NCBI GenBank assembly: GCA_914767715.1
Contig: OU612073.1
Location: forward strand, 20,212,001 to 20,276,000
DNA length: 64,000 bases
Reading direction: 5' to 3'
DNA from: Membranipora membranacea
Taxonomy: Eukaryota > Bryozoa > Gymnolaemata > Cheilostomatida > Membraniporidae
The notes beneath the pieces are model-generated. The model saw only the letters and a list, made by a program, of their open reading frames with translations, had not been told where the DNA came from and did no database searches. Positions 40,098 to 52,260 of the stretch are shown here, piece after piece. The translations under genes and the position numbers were made by a program. Every line of letters begins with the position of its first letter. Within the stretch, counting starts at the first letter, position 1.

Positions 40098-40375
40098 GGC
40101 CCGTAGTTCTAGGGGAGGCAGGGATGCTCTGCCTCCCCTAGAATGCTCAATAGAGTGGCGTGCAAAGCTATAACCGTATAACTGTGAATATTTAATCTCA
40201 GGATCAACTCAGTTTGGGACTTCCATATGCTATTTATATCATCAAAACACTTTGGAGGCTGGGGAAAAACCCCAGACTAAACATGAGGATCTTCCAATAC
40301 CCAACCTAGTGAATTACTTCACACCCTCAAGGCTCGTCGCCTCCCTAGAATTTCTCCTAAACTACAGCCCTGAGA
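40098..40375. mobile_element. MITE with inner hairpin
   Basis: Imperfect terminal inverted repeats (left GGCCCGTAGTTCTAGGGGAG, right ends CTACAGCCCTG) span about 280 bp. Next to the left end is a hairpin with 15 bp perfect arms (TTCTAGGGGAGGCAG). No protein. Target duplication not clear. Confidence 0.55.
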
Positions 40376-40918
40376 CTAGCTGCCAAAACATTTTAATGTA
40401 TGAAAATGCCAAGGATACAGTGTTGGAGGGGTATCAAGTGACAAAAAATCTGTATCTCAACAGTTATCAACTGTTGGCTTGTTACAGGGCACTGATATAG
40501 TATGTAGATTGATAGATAGAAACTAGGTCAGGTCTGCTGTTATTAAATCATTAAGGGGAAGTTAGAATCTGGTGAACATCGTATAGACTAGTACATCATG
40601 GATTAGCAACAGTTATATCTATGAAGCTGACAAGTCATTGCTCAGGAGGAATAGTCAGTTGTCCAACCGATTCAACTGAGCTGCAGTTGGTCAACAAAGT
40701 AACTGACTAGAATAAACCTTCTAGACCACATAGGACAACATGTCATGGCTGGACCTTACTATTTCCACCAGAATTTGCCTGAATGCTCACAGTTATCATG
40801 GCATATTTGGAAATTGACACAAAATGTCTCTCTATTTACCACCACCTTGGCATCCTCCGGTATTGCACAGGATCAGTATTATAAATACAAGTAGTCAATA
40901 CATGTATGCACTCTGCAC

Positions 40919-40947
40919 TAGCCTGTCTTGACAGGGGACAGGCTAGC
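40919..40947. repeat. 10 bp-arm hairpin
   Basis: CTAGCCTGTC, a short loop, then GACAGGCTAG. Isolated, in otherwise featureless sequence (40.4-41.2 kb). Confidence 0.6.
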
Positions 40948-41272
40948 AATTTACATCAAAATTATACAGTAAATGTTTCCAAAGCCTATCAAAATTCCAA
41001 ACCTTAATTATTCTATGCAGTTCCACTGGTTATAGGTCAATTTTAGTGTGAGAGGGTCACTCACCTTTCTGTACTCTGGCTGTGGAACAGCTAAGAAAAC
41101 CTTGATATTTTTTTGCCAGACATTTCTTCTTCTCTTGGAATTTCCAAGATTCACACAATAATGAAAAAGCTACACAGGATCTGAATTATTGATGGGACAC
41201 TTAGATGAAACCCCTATAGTTTCCTTATTTCAATGCAAGGATACTACTACCAGGGGAGAAAGTAGTTTCAGA

Positions 41273-41351
41273 TGGCGCAGCTCGGCTAGAGGCAATTAAC
41301 ATGTGGCGCAGCTCGGCTAGAGGCGAGTTTTGTGTGGCGCAGCTCGGCTAG
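41273..41351 (+). repeat. tandem GGCGCAGCTCGGCTAG repeat, left array
   Basis: Three units of about 30 bp with the core TGGCGCAGCTCGGCTAG. The same array returns in inverted orientation at 47926-48000, with matching flanks on the inner side (CTAGTTTCA then A/T-rich). Confidence 0.85.
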
Positions 41352-41945
41352 TTTCAAAATTTGTGAACAAGAGCACATGATTCCTACTATCGATAGACTT
41401 ATACATTTATACATTATCTGTCGGAATTGATAAATGAGCGGGAATTTATCACAGCTCTATTGTTCAAGACCTAGCTGAAAAAGCAAGAGGACTATTTTAC
41501 ATAAGTTGAACTAGGAGTGGGAGTCACAGTGTTTGAGAAGTTACTTGACTTTCCCTACCTATGTATATAATATGGTTGTAAGTGTAGTATAGACATTCTG
41601 AAATGAAGTAGTATTCTCCACAATAATGTATGACAGTTATATTTAAGGTAGTGATTAAGTATCATCATCATGTGAAGTTATTGTACATTGTCACATTATT
41701 GTACAGTTGTAGTTGTACGCAGCCGGCTAAATGTTGTCAGTAGCTTGAACCCTTGACCTTAATGGCGGCTAGCCGGTTTTAAATTCAGTCTGAAAGATTT
41801 TAAAAGTTTTAACTCAATTTTAACCCGAAATTCTAGATTTTAACCAACAGCTTTTAGACACATTAGACAAGTAACTCCCCCAGCAAGTAATCAACCACTA
41901 CCAACCACCGAACCTGCTCAACTTAGCTGAAACTGACCACTGAAG

Positions 41946-44524
41946 ATGAGCTGCACCAAATCCAAGATGGCGGATGATACTCAACCTGATGATGATCTTA
42001 GTCATGCCTCAACAGTGTATCTCTGTGGAACCTGTAAAAAACATGTAGATTTGGATGCAGTATCTATCATGTGTGAGTTGTGTGAACCTGGTACCATCTA
42101 GCCTGCCAGGCAGTTCCATCCTGTGAGTACTCCAGACTGGGTCACTCAAGTGTACACTGGTCATGCACATCATGCAACAGTGATCATCAGTCTACAACTT
42201 CACCTGCTATGCTGTTTGATGGCCGCTTTCATATCACTGATGTAGAATCAGCTAGCTCTTCTGCAAAGGTTAGCATTGACTCACTTGATGACAAACATTC
42301 TCCTATACATCAATCATCCCCATGTAAATTCAAACCTCCACCTGCCAAACGCGGTCGCCCATTAAGAATAATCAATGTGAACTGCCAGTCTATTGTTGCA
42401 AAGAAGGGTCCATGGATAAACATGGTGAACACCACAAAGCCTGATGTCATCATTGCAACAGAGACCTGGTTAGATGATTCAGTGAGCAGTAATGAGCTAG
42501 AGAGCGACTCTTACACCATCTACAGGCGTGATAGGAAAACAGGAAGATATGGGGGAGTCATGATTGCTGTGAATTCCTCGATAACCAGCACCGAGGTAAC
42601 TACCAAATGTGATGCAGAGATCCTCTGGGTGAAAATCCAATGTGTAGGTCACCGTGATTTATTTATAGCGGCATGCTATCGACCCAATGTCGACGACAAG
42701 ACCTTCACTACTCAACTACAGAAATCTCTTAACCAACTGAGTAGGAAACGATCCAAGTCCTTCATAATCGTAGGTGAGTTCAACTTTCCTGGTTTTGATT
42801 GGACTGATATATCCCTAAAACCAGGCACACAATATCCTGCCCTCCAATCGGAGTTTAGAGACTAACTAGACGATTTTGGCCTCACTCAATCTGTAGTAGA
42901 GCCAACAAGACTGAGGAACACACTCGATCTGGTTGCCACCAACCTCCCTGAGCAAATCAACCGAGTCAAAGTGCTTCCTGGTATAAGCGACCACTCCATT
43001 GTACACCTTGAAGTAGCAGTCACTCCAAACTATAGCAAACAAATGCGTAGAAAGGTATGGCTCTACAACAAAGCAGACTGGGAGGGTATGTGCAAATACC
43101 TAGCCCCTAGACTAGAGAGGGTTGACAGGGAATATCAACCCTCACCAGATGAGCACTGGATTGCAATCAAGGATCTGATTCTTGAAGCCATGCAAATATA
43201 CATCCCAAAGATACAAACTAGACGAAAGGACTCTCGTCCTTGGATAAACAATCAATTACATAAACTAATAAAGAAAAAGAATCAGCTGCACATACGGTGC
43301 AAAAGAAAGGGAAGCTTACACCTGGAAAAGAGATACAACGCATACAGACACGTTGTGCAGAAAATGCTGAGAAAACAACATGCTGAATATGTCCATAGAC
43401 TTTTCACTGAAGAATGCAAAACCAAAGGTGAACTATTGAAAAGATTCTGGACTTATGTGAAACATCGCCGATCTGCCGCAGTGTCATCAGTAGGACCACT
43501 GAAAAAGGGTACGAAGATTGTAACATCAGCCAAACAGAGAGCCGAGATCCTCAACAACCAGTTTGTATCCGTCCTCTCCGATCCTACACCACCAACCGAT
43601 TATCAAGAACTGACCTTTAACTCGAAGATGAGCGAAATTATCTTCGATATCAATGGAGTACATAAACAACTTGCCACTCTGAAAGTGAACATGGCTACTG
43701 GCCCTGATGGTATCAGTCCTCAGGTACTGAGAGAGTTGGCTGATGTGCTAGCTAAACCCTTGACCACCCTGTTCCAAAGCTCACTGGACAAAGGTAAGTT
43801 CCCATGGATTGAAAGATGGCAAGCGTGTGCCCAGTTTATAAGAAGGGTGAGAAGTACCTGGCAGAAAACTACCGACCTGTCAGCCTTACATGCGTCACCA
43901 GAAAGATCATGGAGCATATCCTAACCAGCCAGCTACAGACGTTCTCAAGAAAGCGAAATCCTGACACTCAATCAATATCTCTCCATGATACCGAAATTCC
44001 AAGAGCTTCTACTGTGAAGTACCTTGGTGTCACTCTCGACCCAAAGATCATCTTGAACACACACATAGAGAATATCACCAACAAAGCCAACTCCACCTTG
44101 GGCTTTATAAGAAGAAATGTACTGACAACATTGTAACAAGTAAAGGAAACTGCATACAAGCAGTTGGTCAGACCTGTATTAGAATATGCGTTTGTCGCCT
44201 GGGATTCTGTCTCAGAAACTCAGGCCAAACACTAGAATCTGTCCAACGACAAGCTGCACGCCAGCAGCTTAACCTGCCACCACTTCCCCAGCGTAGAGGT
44301 GAGCGCAGGCTAAAAGTATTTAGTCAATACTATCACAACAATCCATCAGTTCTCGCTAAATACATCACTAGATCAGCACATAACTCAGCACGCCGCCACC
44401 AGCACCAGTATTTCACTCCCCAAAACAACACCACTCACTGTCGACGATCGTTCTTCATCCGAACAGCGAGAGAATGGAATATGCTGCCTGACACCAGCCA
44501 TCTACTGAGCCCCCAATGTGTCTA
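41946..44524 (+). mobile_element. non-LTR retrotransposon with PHD, endonuclease and broken RT
   Basis: One decayed ORF. From the ATG at 41946 comes a PHD-like zinc finger (YLCGTCKKHVDLDAVSIMCE, then LCEP), interrupted by a shift and stop at 42099; the finger continues in the next frame (HWSCTSCNS) straight into the 42209-42865 frame. This is an apurinic-like endonuclease: NVNCQS, ATETWLDD, GVMIAV, CYRP, GEFNFP, and SDHSIVHLEV after a single TAA at 42863. The connector runs to RT block MATGPDGISPQVLRELA; a frameshift near 43.82 kb leads to KKGEKYLAENYRPVSLT. The palm with the catalytic Asp pair is deleted at about 43957, joining to the thumb (TVKYLGVTLDP, LEYAFVAWDSVSET) and a C-terminus ending REWNMLPDT. 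CR1/L2-like clade by layout. It cannot transpose by itself. Confidence 0.9.
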
Positions 44525-44660
44525 ATATTAGCCTGTTATTTGAAAATTTGTTGCTGACCTGGAATGATAAACCGATTGTGGCACAACGGTTTCCTAAGTC
44601 ACAGCTGTAGAGGTTGGCGCTGGAAACCTGCCAACTTGCAGGTAAACTGCAGGTAAACAG

Positions 44661-44851
44661 GAATGATTGGAAGTGTTGATCACACAGGTCTCCTCCAAAA
44701 CCTGGGATTTTGGCAATGTTTGACTGCCCCCATTGAGTTTTTGTTGTTTTGTTCAAACAACAAAACAACAAAAACTCAAGGGGGTCAGTCAAGCATTGCC
44801 AAAATCCCAGGTTTTGGAGTAGACCTGTGTGATCAACACTTCCAATCATTC
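44661..44851. mobile_element. 191 bp near-perfect palindrome (foldback MITE)
   Basis: Two arms of about 92 bp, starting GAATGATTGGAAGTGTTGAT and returning as its complement, meet at a TTGTTTTGTT/AACAAAACAA centre. A few mismatches only. A fragment of the arm (CAGGTTTTGGAGTAG) recurs at about 47.36 kb, so it is dispersed. It lies between the LINE 3' end and the first exon of the next gene. Confidence 0.9.
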
Positions 44852-44868
44852 ACTTAGCCGGATTTAAG

Positions 44869-47800
44869 ATGCTGAGACTTCGCCAAGTTAAAGTATTTAA
44901 ACACAATAATAATGCTGTAGCACAGCTCATCAAGTCCTGCCACATCTCACTGTAAGTGTTTCATATACCCTTGTAACATGGCTGTAGGCTGTAGATGATA
45001 AATCAATGTCAAGCTGTCGACTTCAGTTAATACTCAATACTGTTGATGGTGATACCTAGAGAGTTTTTGCAGTATCAATTAAATGAACAAACTTCATCAG
45101 GGTGCTTGGTCACTGGGTGCAGGCCCCAGAGAACTGAGAAGAAGGTTCATTGCGTAAGGCAGTCCTCGCACCCTGCTATAATCTGCTTAAATCTATCAAT
45201 AGCAACGAGATCGAATGATTCACAGTGTATTGTGCTTTTAATTTTTATTTTCAGGTACATCGAATATAATATGCATAACAGCGACAGGTAATCTGGCTCG
45301 TAGTCACATTGATCCAACTTCTTTGGGTCAAACCAAACGCCTATCCTTACTCCTACTTTGGAGAGTGATAGTAAGTCCTTGGGTGAACTAAAGATATCAA
45401 GGAGTATGTATGATCAGGGAGTTGGAGACACAATATAACACTTGTCCCAAACTCCCTGGTATGATTGTATCAGACATATGAGAACCTAACCCTGCAGATA
45501 ATACATGAATACGAACATTTTTTAAACAGTTTTCTTGAGAAACTCCCCTCAGGCAGATATCGCAGCCTTAAAGACTTCAGAAGGACCACAGCAATACATA
45601 GTCTGGCAGCTAGTTCTGCAGTAGTTGCACAATATTTTCACACTTAGAAAATTCAGAGCACTCCTGGGTAAAAATTATGTATAGTGTTAGAAATTGCCCT
45701 CCCTTCTCATATATGAGGTATGAGGTATTTGCAAAGCCTAGTGCTGAAACAGCCCAATAAACTATCACTTGTATCTACCTGAGAGAACTGTATAAATTCA
45801 TAAATGAAGTTATCTACTGTTGTAAAATGTCTCCTAACAATGGAGCAATAATTATTTTGAACTTATGTGAAAAGAATGTTGATTAAGTATTTTGAAGTAG
45901 TAGTTTATTAGGTTGGCACAGCACTAGGCTACATGAATACCTCATAGCCCTTAGATGAGAAGAGAGGACAATTTTAACACTGTACATAATTTTTACCCTT
46001 AAGTGCTCTGAATTTTCTAAATGTGAAAACAATACATAATTACTGCAGATCTAGCTGCCAGACTATATATTGCTGTGGTCCTTCCGTAGTCTTTAAATAC
46101 AGATCTGCCTGGGGTAAAGACTCCTTCCTCAGACATTTGATTTTGATATTACAAGATATTTTTTAATCCACTAGAAGTCAGACTTTACTTTACTCATTTT
46201 ATTTATGTTTCTTTTTGGTATTCCCTACTCATGTAACAGTATAAACACTCAATCTCGCAGCATACCTAATATTTGTGACAAAATAAACAACCAACCAACC
46301 AAGTCCTATCGTAGTTCTTGTAAACATGGCTCCAAGTTCTCTCAGCTAAAATCAATCCTCTTCCCAAGGTAGTCTGGTCACTTCGCTCAATTAGCCAATT
46401 TTTGCACAAATCGTTCACTCAGAATGCATGGGTATAGTTCCATCTATGAGAGAGTGATTTGAGATCGATACCTAAGTAGGGCACCTTAGTAGGGCACCTA
46501 AGCTGTTTTTTATTCAAAGAACTTTCAGTCACTGTTGAAAAGATTTTCATCTATCTATGCGTTATTCTGTAGTCTAAACAGCCAAGTCATATTATCCCTG
46601 CATGAATGTAGATGATAATACAGCTGTCACAAAAATGCGTCAAGTGAACTTTCTTAGGCATAGTATAATTATTATTGTGCTTAAATTATGTTACACAAAA
46701 CAGATAACGAAAAAGAAATAAAGGAACCAGTTATGTCAGCTCCTCAACAACAAGCAAACATGGTATGTTAGAAGAAAAAATAAAAATTCGACCAGAGAGA
46801 AAACCCGATTTAATTTGGTACACACTTACAGATTACAGTTGTCAAGTCAGTTCCCCGATGTATTTGTTGTCTATTAGAACTCACAATTGATTTGAATCAG
46901 CTTATCAGTGGCACCTTGGGCATTTACGATTCAAATGTGCTTGAGTTCCTAAACTGGAAACCTGACCCACAAGCAATCAAAAAATGCAAAGATACTAAGA
47001 CCAAGGAGTTGGACTTATGTAAAGAGGTTATTTGGCCTTCTTTGAGGCACTGCGTTGCAGACTCGTATCTCATAGTTGATCGGGAAGTTGTGTGTCGGCA
47101 TATTGATCATCCAGATGACTTTACTTCCAACAATATTATGATAGACCACTGGGCCATAGGCTGGTTTTAATTGTGTTGTCATCACCTTGTCTTCAACCGT
47201 TCTGAAAGGGAAAATGATAATTTGATCAATCAATGCAGAAACCAAATGAGATGCTCAACAGTGAAAAAAAGTATGTATTCCTGGGTTAGAGATAGAACTA
47301 AGAGGTCATTGAATGAAAGAATTGAACGTTATATGACTGTCAAACATTGCCACGGACCCAGACAGGTTTTGGAGTAGGACCATTGGGTCATAGATAGATA
47401 GTCTGCCAGTGAGGGTGCTGCTGCATCATCATCAACATTCCACCAATTCTTTGACTCCGATTCACTGTAACAATGACAAAAATAAAATAACATACATACA
47501 TAGATTCTACAGATTGGTCCAGGAACTGTCTGTAGTGAAAGATCAAGGAGTACTCCTAGCTAGTCCTTGCCGGTTCACTCCTTGGTAAGATAGATTGGGT
47601 GGTGACAATCAGAACAGTTCACCTGACAGACGAGACACCTCCCCTATGCATATATCTTTTCCAAGGTGGCTCTATGTTGATAATGTCTGATAGTGATAAC
47701 ATTAAAAGGTCACCTTTCAGTGCTCAGGCCAGTGAGTGATGCTATAACCTTAAAGTCAGGCCGAGGACCCAATTATCAGACTCAAATATCAAGATGGTGC

Positions 47801-50800
47801 AGACTTAGTTGTTAACAATAACAATCATACCTCCAAAACATAAGTTGGCTCCCACTTTTTTCCGACTGAGTAGTGTCAGACTATCAAATTCATGAGTTGT
47901 GTTCTCATGGCTTCAAAATGTGAAACTAGCCGAGCCACACATAAATTGCCTCTAGCCGAGCTGTGCCACATGTAAATTGCATGTAGCCGAGCTGCGCCAT
48001 TCCCAATTTATTTTCCCCGTGGAGCAGCTCGTCTGCCGTAGATACACAGCTTCAACCTTTAGCTAAATTCTCAAAATAGACTCTAGTCTGAAAGCCTATC
48101 AACCATACTTGAGACTTTGAATACAGGCACAACTTCCTTGGTTACGGCTAGCAACAGCATAAATAAACACTGGATATCTCATCGGAGCTTTTAAAATCTG
48201 ACATGTGTTCTTCCAATTATGGTGTTTTATGCCACTTCATTTGGCTTTCTAGGGGCAAAGGTGCCTCTTGGCCGCCTCTAGATCCACAAATCAATTCAAT
48301 TAATTCACTTTAAAAGCTTGTAATGGTAATAATAATTCATCATGTTATTATTTATTATCCTTAGAATGATTGCAATTTTAGAGCCTGCCTGCCGTTACTG
48401 CGCTGCTATTATTATACAAATCACCTTATTGTATCTGTGGTTCTAGATATCGAGTGAGTGAATTGGCTGAAAGGCCCAACAAAAAGACTATCTAAACATA
48501 ACTGTAAGCTTCATTATTATGATTATTCATTGTTTTGCAGGAACTTCTCTATTCAGGATAATAATGGGCGAGGGTTGATGGTGCCCTATGACCGTGTGTA
48601 TGTAATAGATCTACAGACTCTGTTTGAAGTAAGATTTATCTCCTTCTTTCTTATTCTACCAATTATATACAACTTGATGTTATCATCAATCTATACGTAG
48701 GTTGATTAGCACTTTGAGCTCGATGACCCCCGAATTATGATAGACAAATTACAACTGACAACGTTGATAGATTGAAAACTAGTTTGAGCCCCACCAAGTA
48801 ATCGAAGACAAGCCAAGTTCCCATTACCATTATTGAGGTCATTAAGTGGTTGACAAAATAATAAAAGATAGACTCTATGGAGGTCATTGCCGAGCTGTGG
48901 TACAACATCAGGCCACTAAGTCAGATACTCAATCTTTTTCTTTATGCACACTGTTTAATTTTTTGTTTGTTGTAGAGACCGGTACCTTATCTCACGTCTC
49001 GAAATCAGCAGGGGGAAGAGATGGTCGCACTCCCCGACCAGGATGGAAAATATGATCTTGATTTGAATATCATCCATACGATTCCGCCACCAGCTCCCAC
49101 ATCAGCATCAGGTATCACTGCACTGCCTCACACACCTTCAGCCAGACCAGCAGCCATGTGAGTATATGCATATGACTTACATGGAAGGCTAATTTGTTGG
49201 ACACATCCACTCACTTTAGTGACTGACTTATGAATGGGCATACAAATTCTTTTTCTCACTTAAATTTCATTTTCTTTGTCTTATAAGGATTACAATGACA
49301 GGTGATCAATTAAATCTCACAAAATATTATCTAAAAAAATTATTTATGCAATTATGTGCTATTACTTACACACTCCACTGTTAACGACTCATTTTCTCAA
49401 AGGATGGCAGTGGCAGTTCTACATTTGAGTATCAGGTCTGTTACCTCTTTGTTCCAGACAGCATTTTATTGCAAGTAATGTACTGTGTTTTAGGGGGTAT
49501 CAAAGACCGGCTACCTCACCATTCTTGCAGAGGAATTCCGAACAGAAAAACAATGATCTCAGAAAGTAAGAACCGCTTGCCTGCAAATGTTATTATCAGT
49601 TCTGTTTTCATTTCTCGAACATGAATACTAAACACTGATTATGGTGGCGATTTAACAGTTTGGCGAGTTGGCTTTTAAATATTACTGTCATATAGTATGT
49701 ATTTCAAAAAAAAAGAAAATAAATTGTATAATTATAGTTATAATTATGAGTCATCGATGCTCTGGTGAAAAAAAAACCTGTCAAGTAACGTACTATTCTT
49801 CTACCAATTTAAATAACTCATATTCACATATCCAAATTGATCTCTCAATAATTTCACTTTGTTTTATAGCAAGCGATGTGAAATATCATGCCTTATAACG
49901 TGGTTAGTTTTTTTCATTGTAGAGCCGTTCAGATAATGACATACAACAAAAATCTAGATAAACCAGTTCATGTCGAGACGATATACATCGCCATCAACCC
50001 AATCAGCTGCTCCGTCACATCCATCATTCACAAGATCAGGGCCGATGGATCCTTTGTGCTCACGGACAGCAAGTTTATGAGTGTGGCCGAGAATGAGGTG
50101 GCATCCGTTAAAAGAGATTGTAGTGTTCCCTTCTCTCAAAATTCATAAACAAACAAACTGTAATCCCAGGTCATTGTCATACCTGGCAGCACAACAAGTT
50201 TCATGCAATATATCAGTCAAAACCATGTAATCATTTTGTTTGGTGAAAACAGGATGAGCATGATTCATCTCAGCACAATTCACCTGAGCACATATAGTTT
50301 GACCAGATACTATCTGACAACCTATGTTGTAGATATGGCCTTCTGGAGAGCAAATGCTATGAAGCTCTATGCTTTTGACCAGTCAGAGTATACCAACTAT
50401 CGAGCGAACCTTGCCAGAGAGGAACTAGAAAGTAAAGAAATACTAATCATTTGCAATCTGACACGAGATATATGAATATTTTACATATATTAAATATTTA
50501 TGGCTGAAAACCAGACCTTATCAATAGAACTGAATATGATGGTCTAAAACATTATAATCAAACAATGAGCAGTTTTTGGCATGATTCAGAATCCATCTAC
50601 TGGAGCTTTTATTCTTTGTAATCTTCACTGGCCATGGTTGGGGTTCAAACACCTGGATCGTTCCAATGCATAAAAATACCTATCACTGTAAAAATTTTTA
50701 CAATTACCATTGCATCAATTCTGACGATCGACCTGAATACTAGTTGTTCCTTTGTCCATTTTTGGTCATGATATGTATGCTATATTGCCATGAATCATTG

Positions 50801-51114
50801 AAAAGAAAAACCTCTTGAAATGTGAGCTGCAGATCATAAACACACCCCAATATATGTATTTCGGGAGATTTTATTTAGAAGTCCGTGATAATCCCCAATG
50901 CTTCCGCAATTTTTGCCTAATCATGATCATGAGCAGTCCCCTATTAATGTCGAGAAAATCATGAAAATATAATATATTTTGCCATGACAACAAACTGTAA
51001 TGTGTGAATTCTCCTATTCACTGAATCTTTCTCCATAGAAGAAAAATATCCAACACAGATGACAACACAATTCTAGACGAACTGGCAAAGGCAAAGCAAG
51101 AGATAATCCTTGAG
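44869..51114 (+). CDS. unrecognised protein, multi-exon gene
   Basis: Six exons join in phase with good GT-AG sites: 44869-44951, 45255-45287, 48541-48628, 48976-49157, 49923-50097, 50170-50431, giving about 274 open codons. The start is the ATG of MLRLRQVKVFKHNNNAVAQL; an exon further upstream is possible because an AG lies at 44856. A seventh exon, 51039-51114, is supported by its copy at 58.6 kb, where changes are mostly silent or conservative (DDNTILDEL against DDNGILDEL), but it needs a phase-2 junction while exon 6 ends in phase 1. So either a small indel sits in exon 6, an exon is missing, or this copy is also damaged. Visible traits: a Pro/Ala-rich linker (IPPPAPTSASG) and beta-rich stretches (PVHVETIYIAINP; SFVLTDSKFMSVAENE). 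No known domain recognised. The 3' exons are duplicated 7.4 kb downstream. Confidence 0.58.
45465..46300. mobile_element. inverted pair of LINE 3' ends
   Basis: Plus strand 45465-45650 encodes a LINE C-terminus (LEKLPSGRYRSLKDF, then stop), followed by its 3' UTR to about 45.77 kb. Bases 45.93-46.12 kb are the same sequence inverted (arms about 200 bp, spacer about 160 bp). The right side ends in AATAAACAACCAACCAACC at 46.28-46.30 kb on the plus strand. Related to the 33.3-33.7 kb fragment. Confidence 0.75.
47926..48000 (-). repeat. tandem GGCGCAGCTCGGCTAG repeat, right inverted array
   Basis: Three units matching the 41273-41351 array in inverse orientation. The two arrays bound 6.7 kb that includes the LINE, the palindrome and part of a gene intron. 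Confidence 0.85.
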
Positions 51115-51998
51115 GTGAGGGGAATGGCAGCCCCTGCAGCCCCAGTTGTCCCAGTAAATCCTTTAGTTCCTGCTGCTAAAGCCTGGTACCCATCAACTGC
51201 ATAACTGTCCCAGGAACTCATCTGCGATCATGCACGACCACTTGTGCATTGCTGTGATTGGTGGGTACAAAATACACAGAGATCGTGCGTTTACAAATAC
51301 CTTCGCACGAAAGTAGAATTGATTTTACTTTCGTGGGAGTTTATTGCGAGTTGTGCGCTCCTACAACGACCTATGATTGGTGGGTACCACTGATCTATGA
51401 ATTCACAGGTCTATCTTAGACATTTCTCCCTCTTGTTCAAGAGATTCAATTTCAAGGACAACTTCCATTCTCCATTTTTTACTGACAGGTGACAGACATT
51501 TTCTTGGCAATAAATTATTTAGTTTAAGCTATCCACAACTACAGTAATGGATAATGAAATAGCCTTCATGGATACAGTAAGGGAGTATCCCTGCCTGTAT
51601 GACACTAGTCGGAAGAGTTATAAGAATAAAAAGATCAACAAAAGGAAGTTTTATTCACTATTTGTTCCTCACACACCAGAGAGAGAGATAGAAAACTTAC
51701 TAAGAAAACCTTAAAGTTTGCTAAAGGTTTTCCTGATTTGGTAAAAAATGTTCCTGCGACAGTTGTGCGTTTTGATGGGTACCTAAATTGTGTGAAATAT
51801 GTTGTGCTGCACTTTGTGGTACCCACAAATTCTTTAATGATTGCCAGTGCAAAATCTTAGAAATTCCTGAGATTAAAAAAGCACATTGGTGGGTACAAGG
51901 CTTTAAGAGTAAGTAAGACATATTCCGTAATGGGGCTTTCAGTATTATCCACAGTTTGTTAGAGCTTTCCCTGCTGTACCTATTTATGGAACTCATAC
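49477..51998 (+). repeat. segmental duplication, upstream copy
   Basis: Matches 56866-58802 apart from indels; the left edge in both is AATGTACTGTGTTTTAGGG. It contains exons 5 to 7 of the unrecognised gene and an extra 0.73 kb insertion at 51178-51905 absent from the other copy. Confidence 0.85.
51178..51905. mobile_element. 728 bp insertion with short terminal inverted repeats
   Basis: Left end AAAGCCTGGTACCCATCAA and right end TTGGTGGGTACAAGGCTTT are inverted copies with a few mismatches. The words GGTGGGTAC or GGTACCCA recur inside several times. The downstream duplicate lacks the region, though the breakpoint there is 60 bases further upstream (after 51114). No transposase is encoded. 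Confidence 0.6.
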
Positions 51999-52260
51999 GA
52001 TGACTTAATAGTATGTAGTATGTACTTATGGTACTTATCTTCAGCTTACTATTCTCATATTGTGTTTATTTCTACCAATGGTTTATTACTATCCTTGTTA
52101 AATTTGGCTCTAACATAGTGATCAGTTATTTTCATGATTATGTTTCGTCGCAAAATCCAAAGTCTGGGGATCATAAATGAAATTTCACGTACCTTTATTT
52201 GTCTTTTCCATTTGTCATCAATCTTTTAAGTAAAAGTGACCGTGTTTTATGGTTTTTCAG

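Noticed and set aside
42971-43924. 317-codon frame as a host gene
   Set aside because: It continues the endonuclease frame of the LINE and enters its RT.
46892-47170. 92-codon plus-strand frame
   Set aside because: No recognisable motif, no splice signals that fit neighbours, and it sits in transposon-rich sequence.
48443-48496. Possible extra exon after TTCTAG at 48448
   Set aside because: No phase-2 donor is available before a stop; exon 45255-45287 joins 48541 directly.
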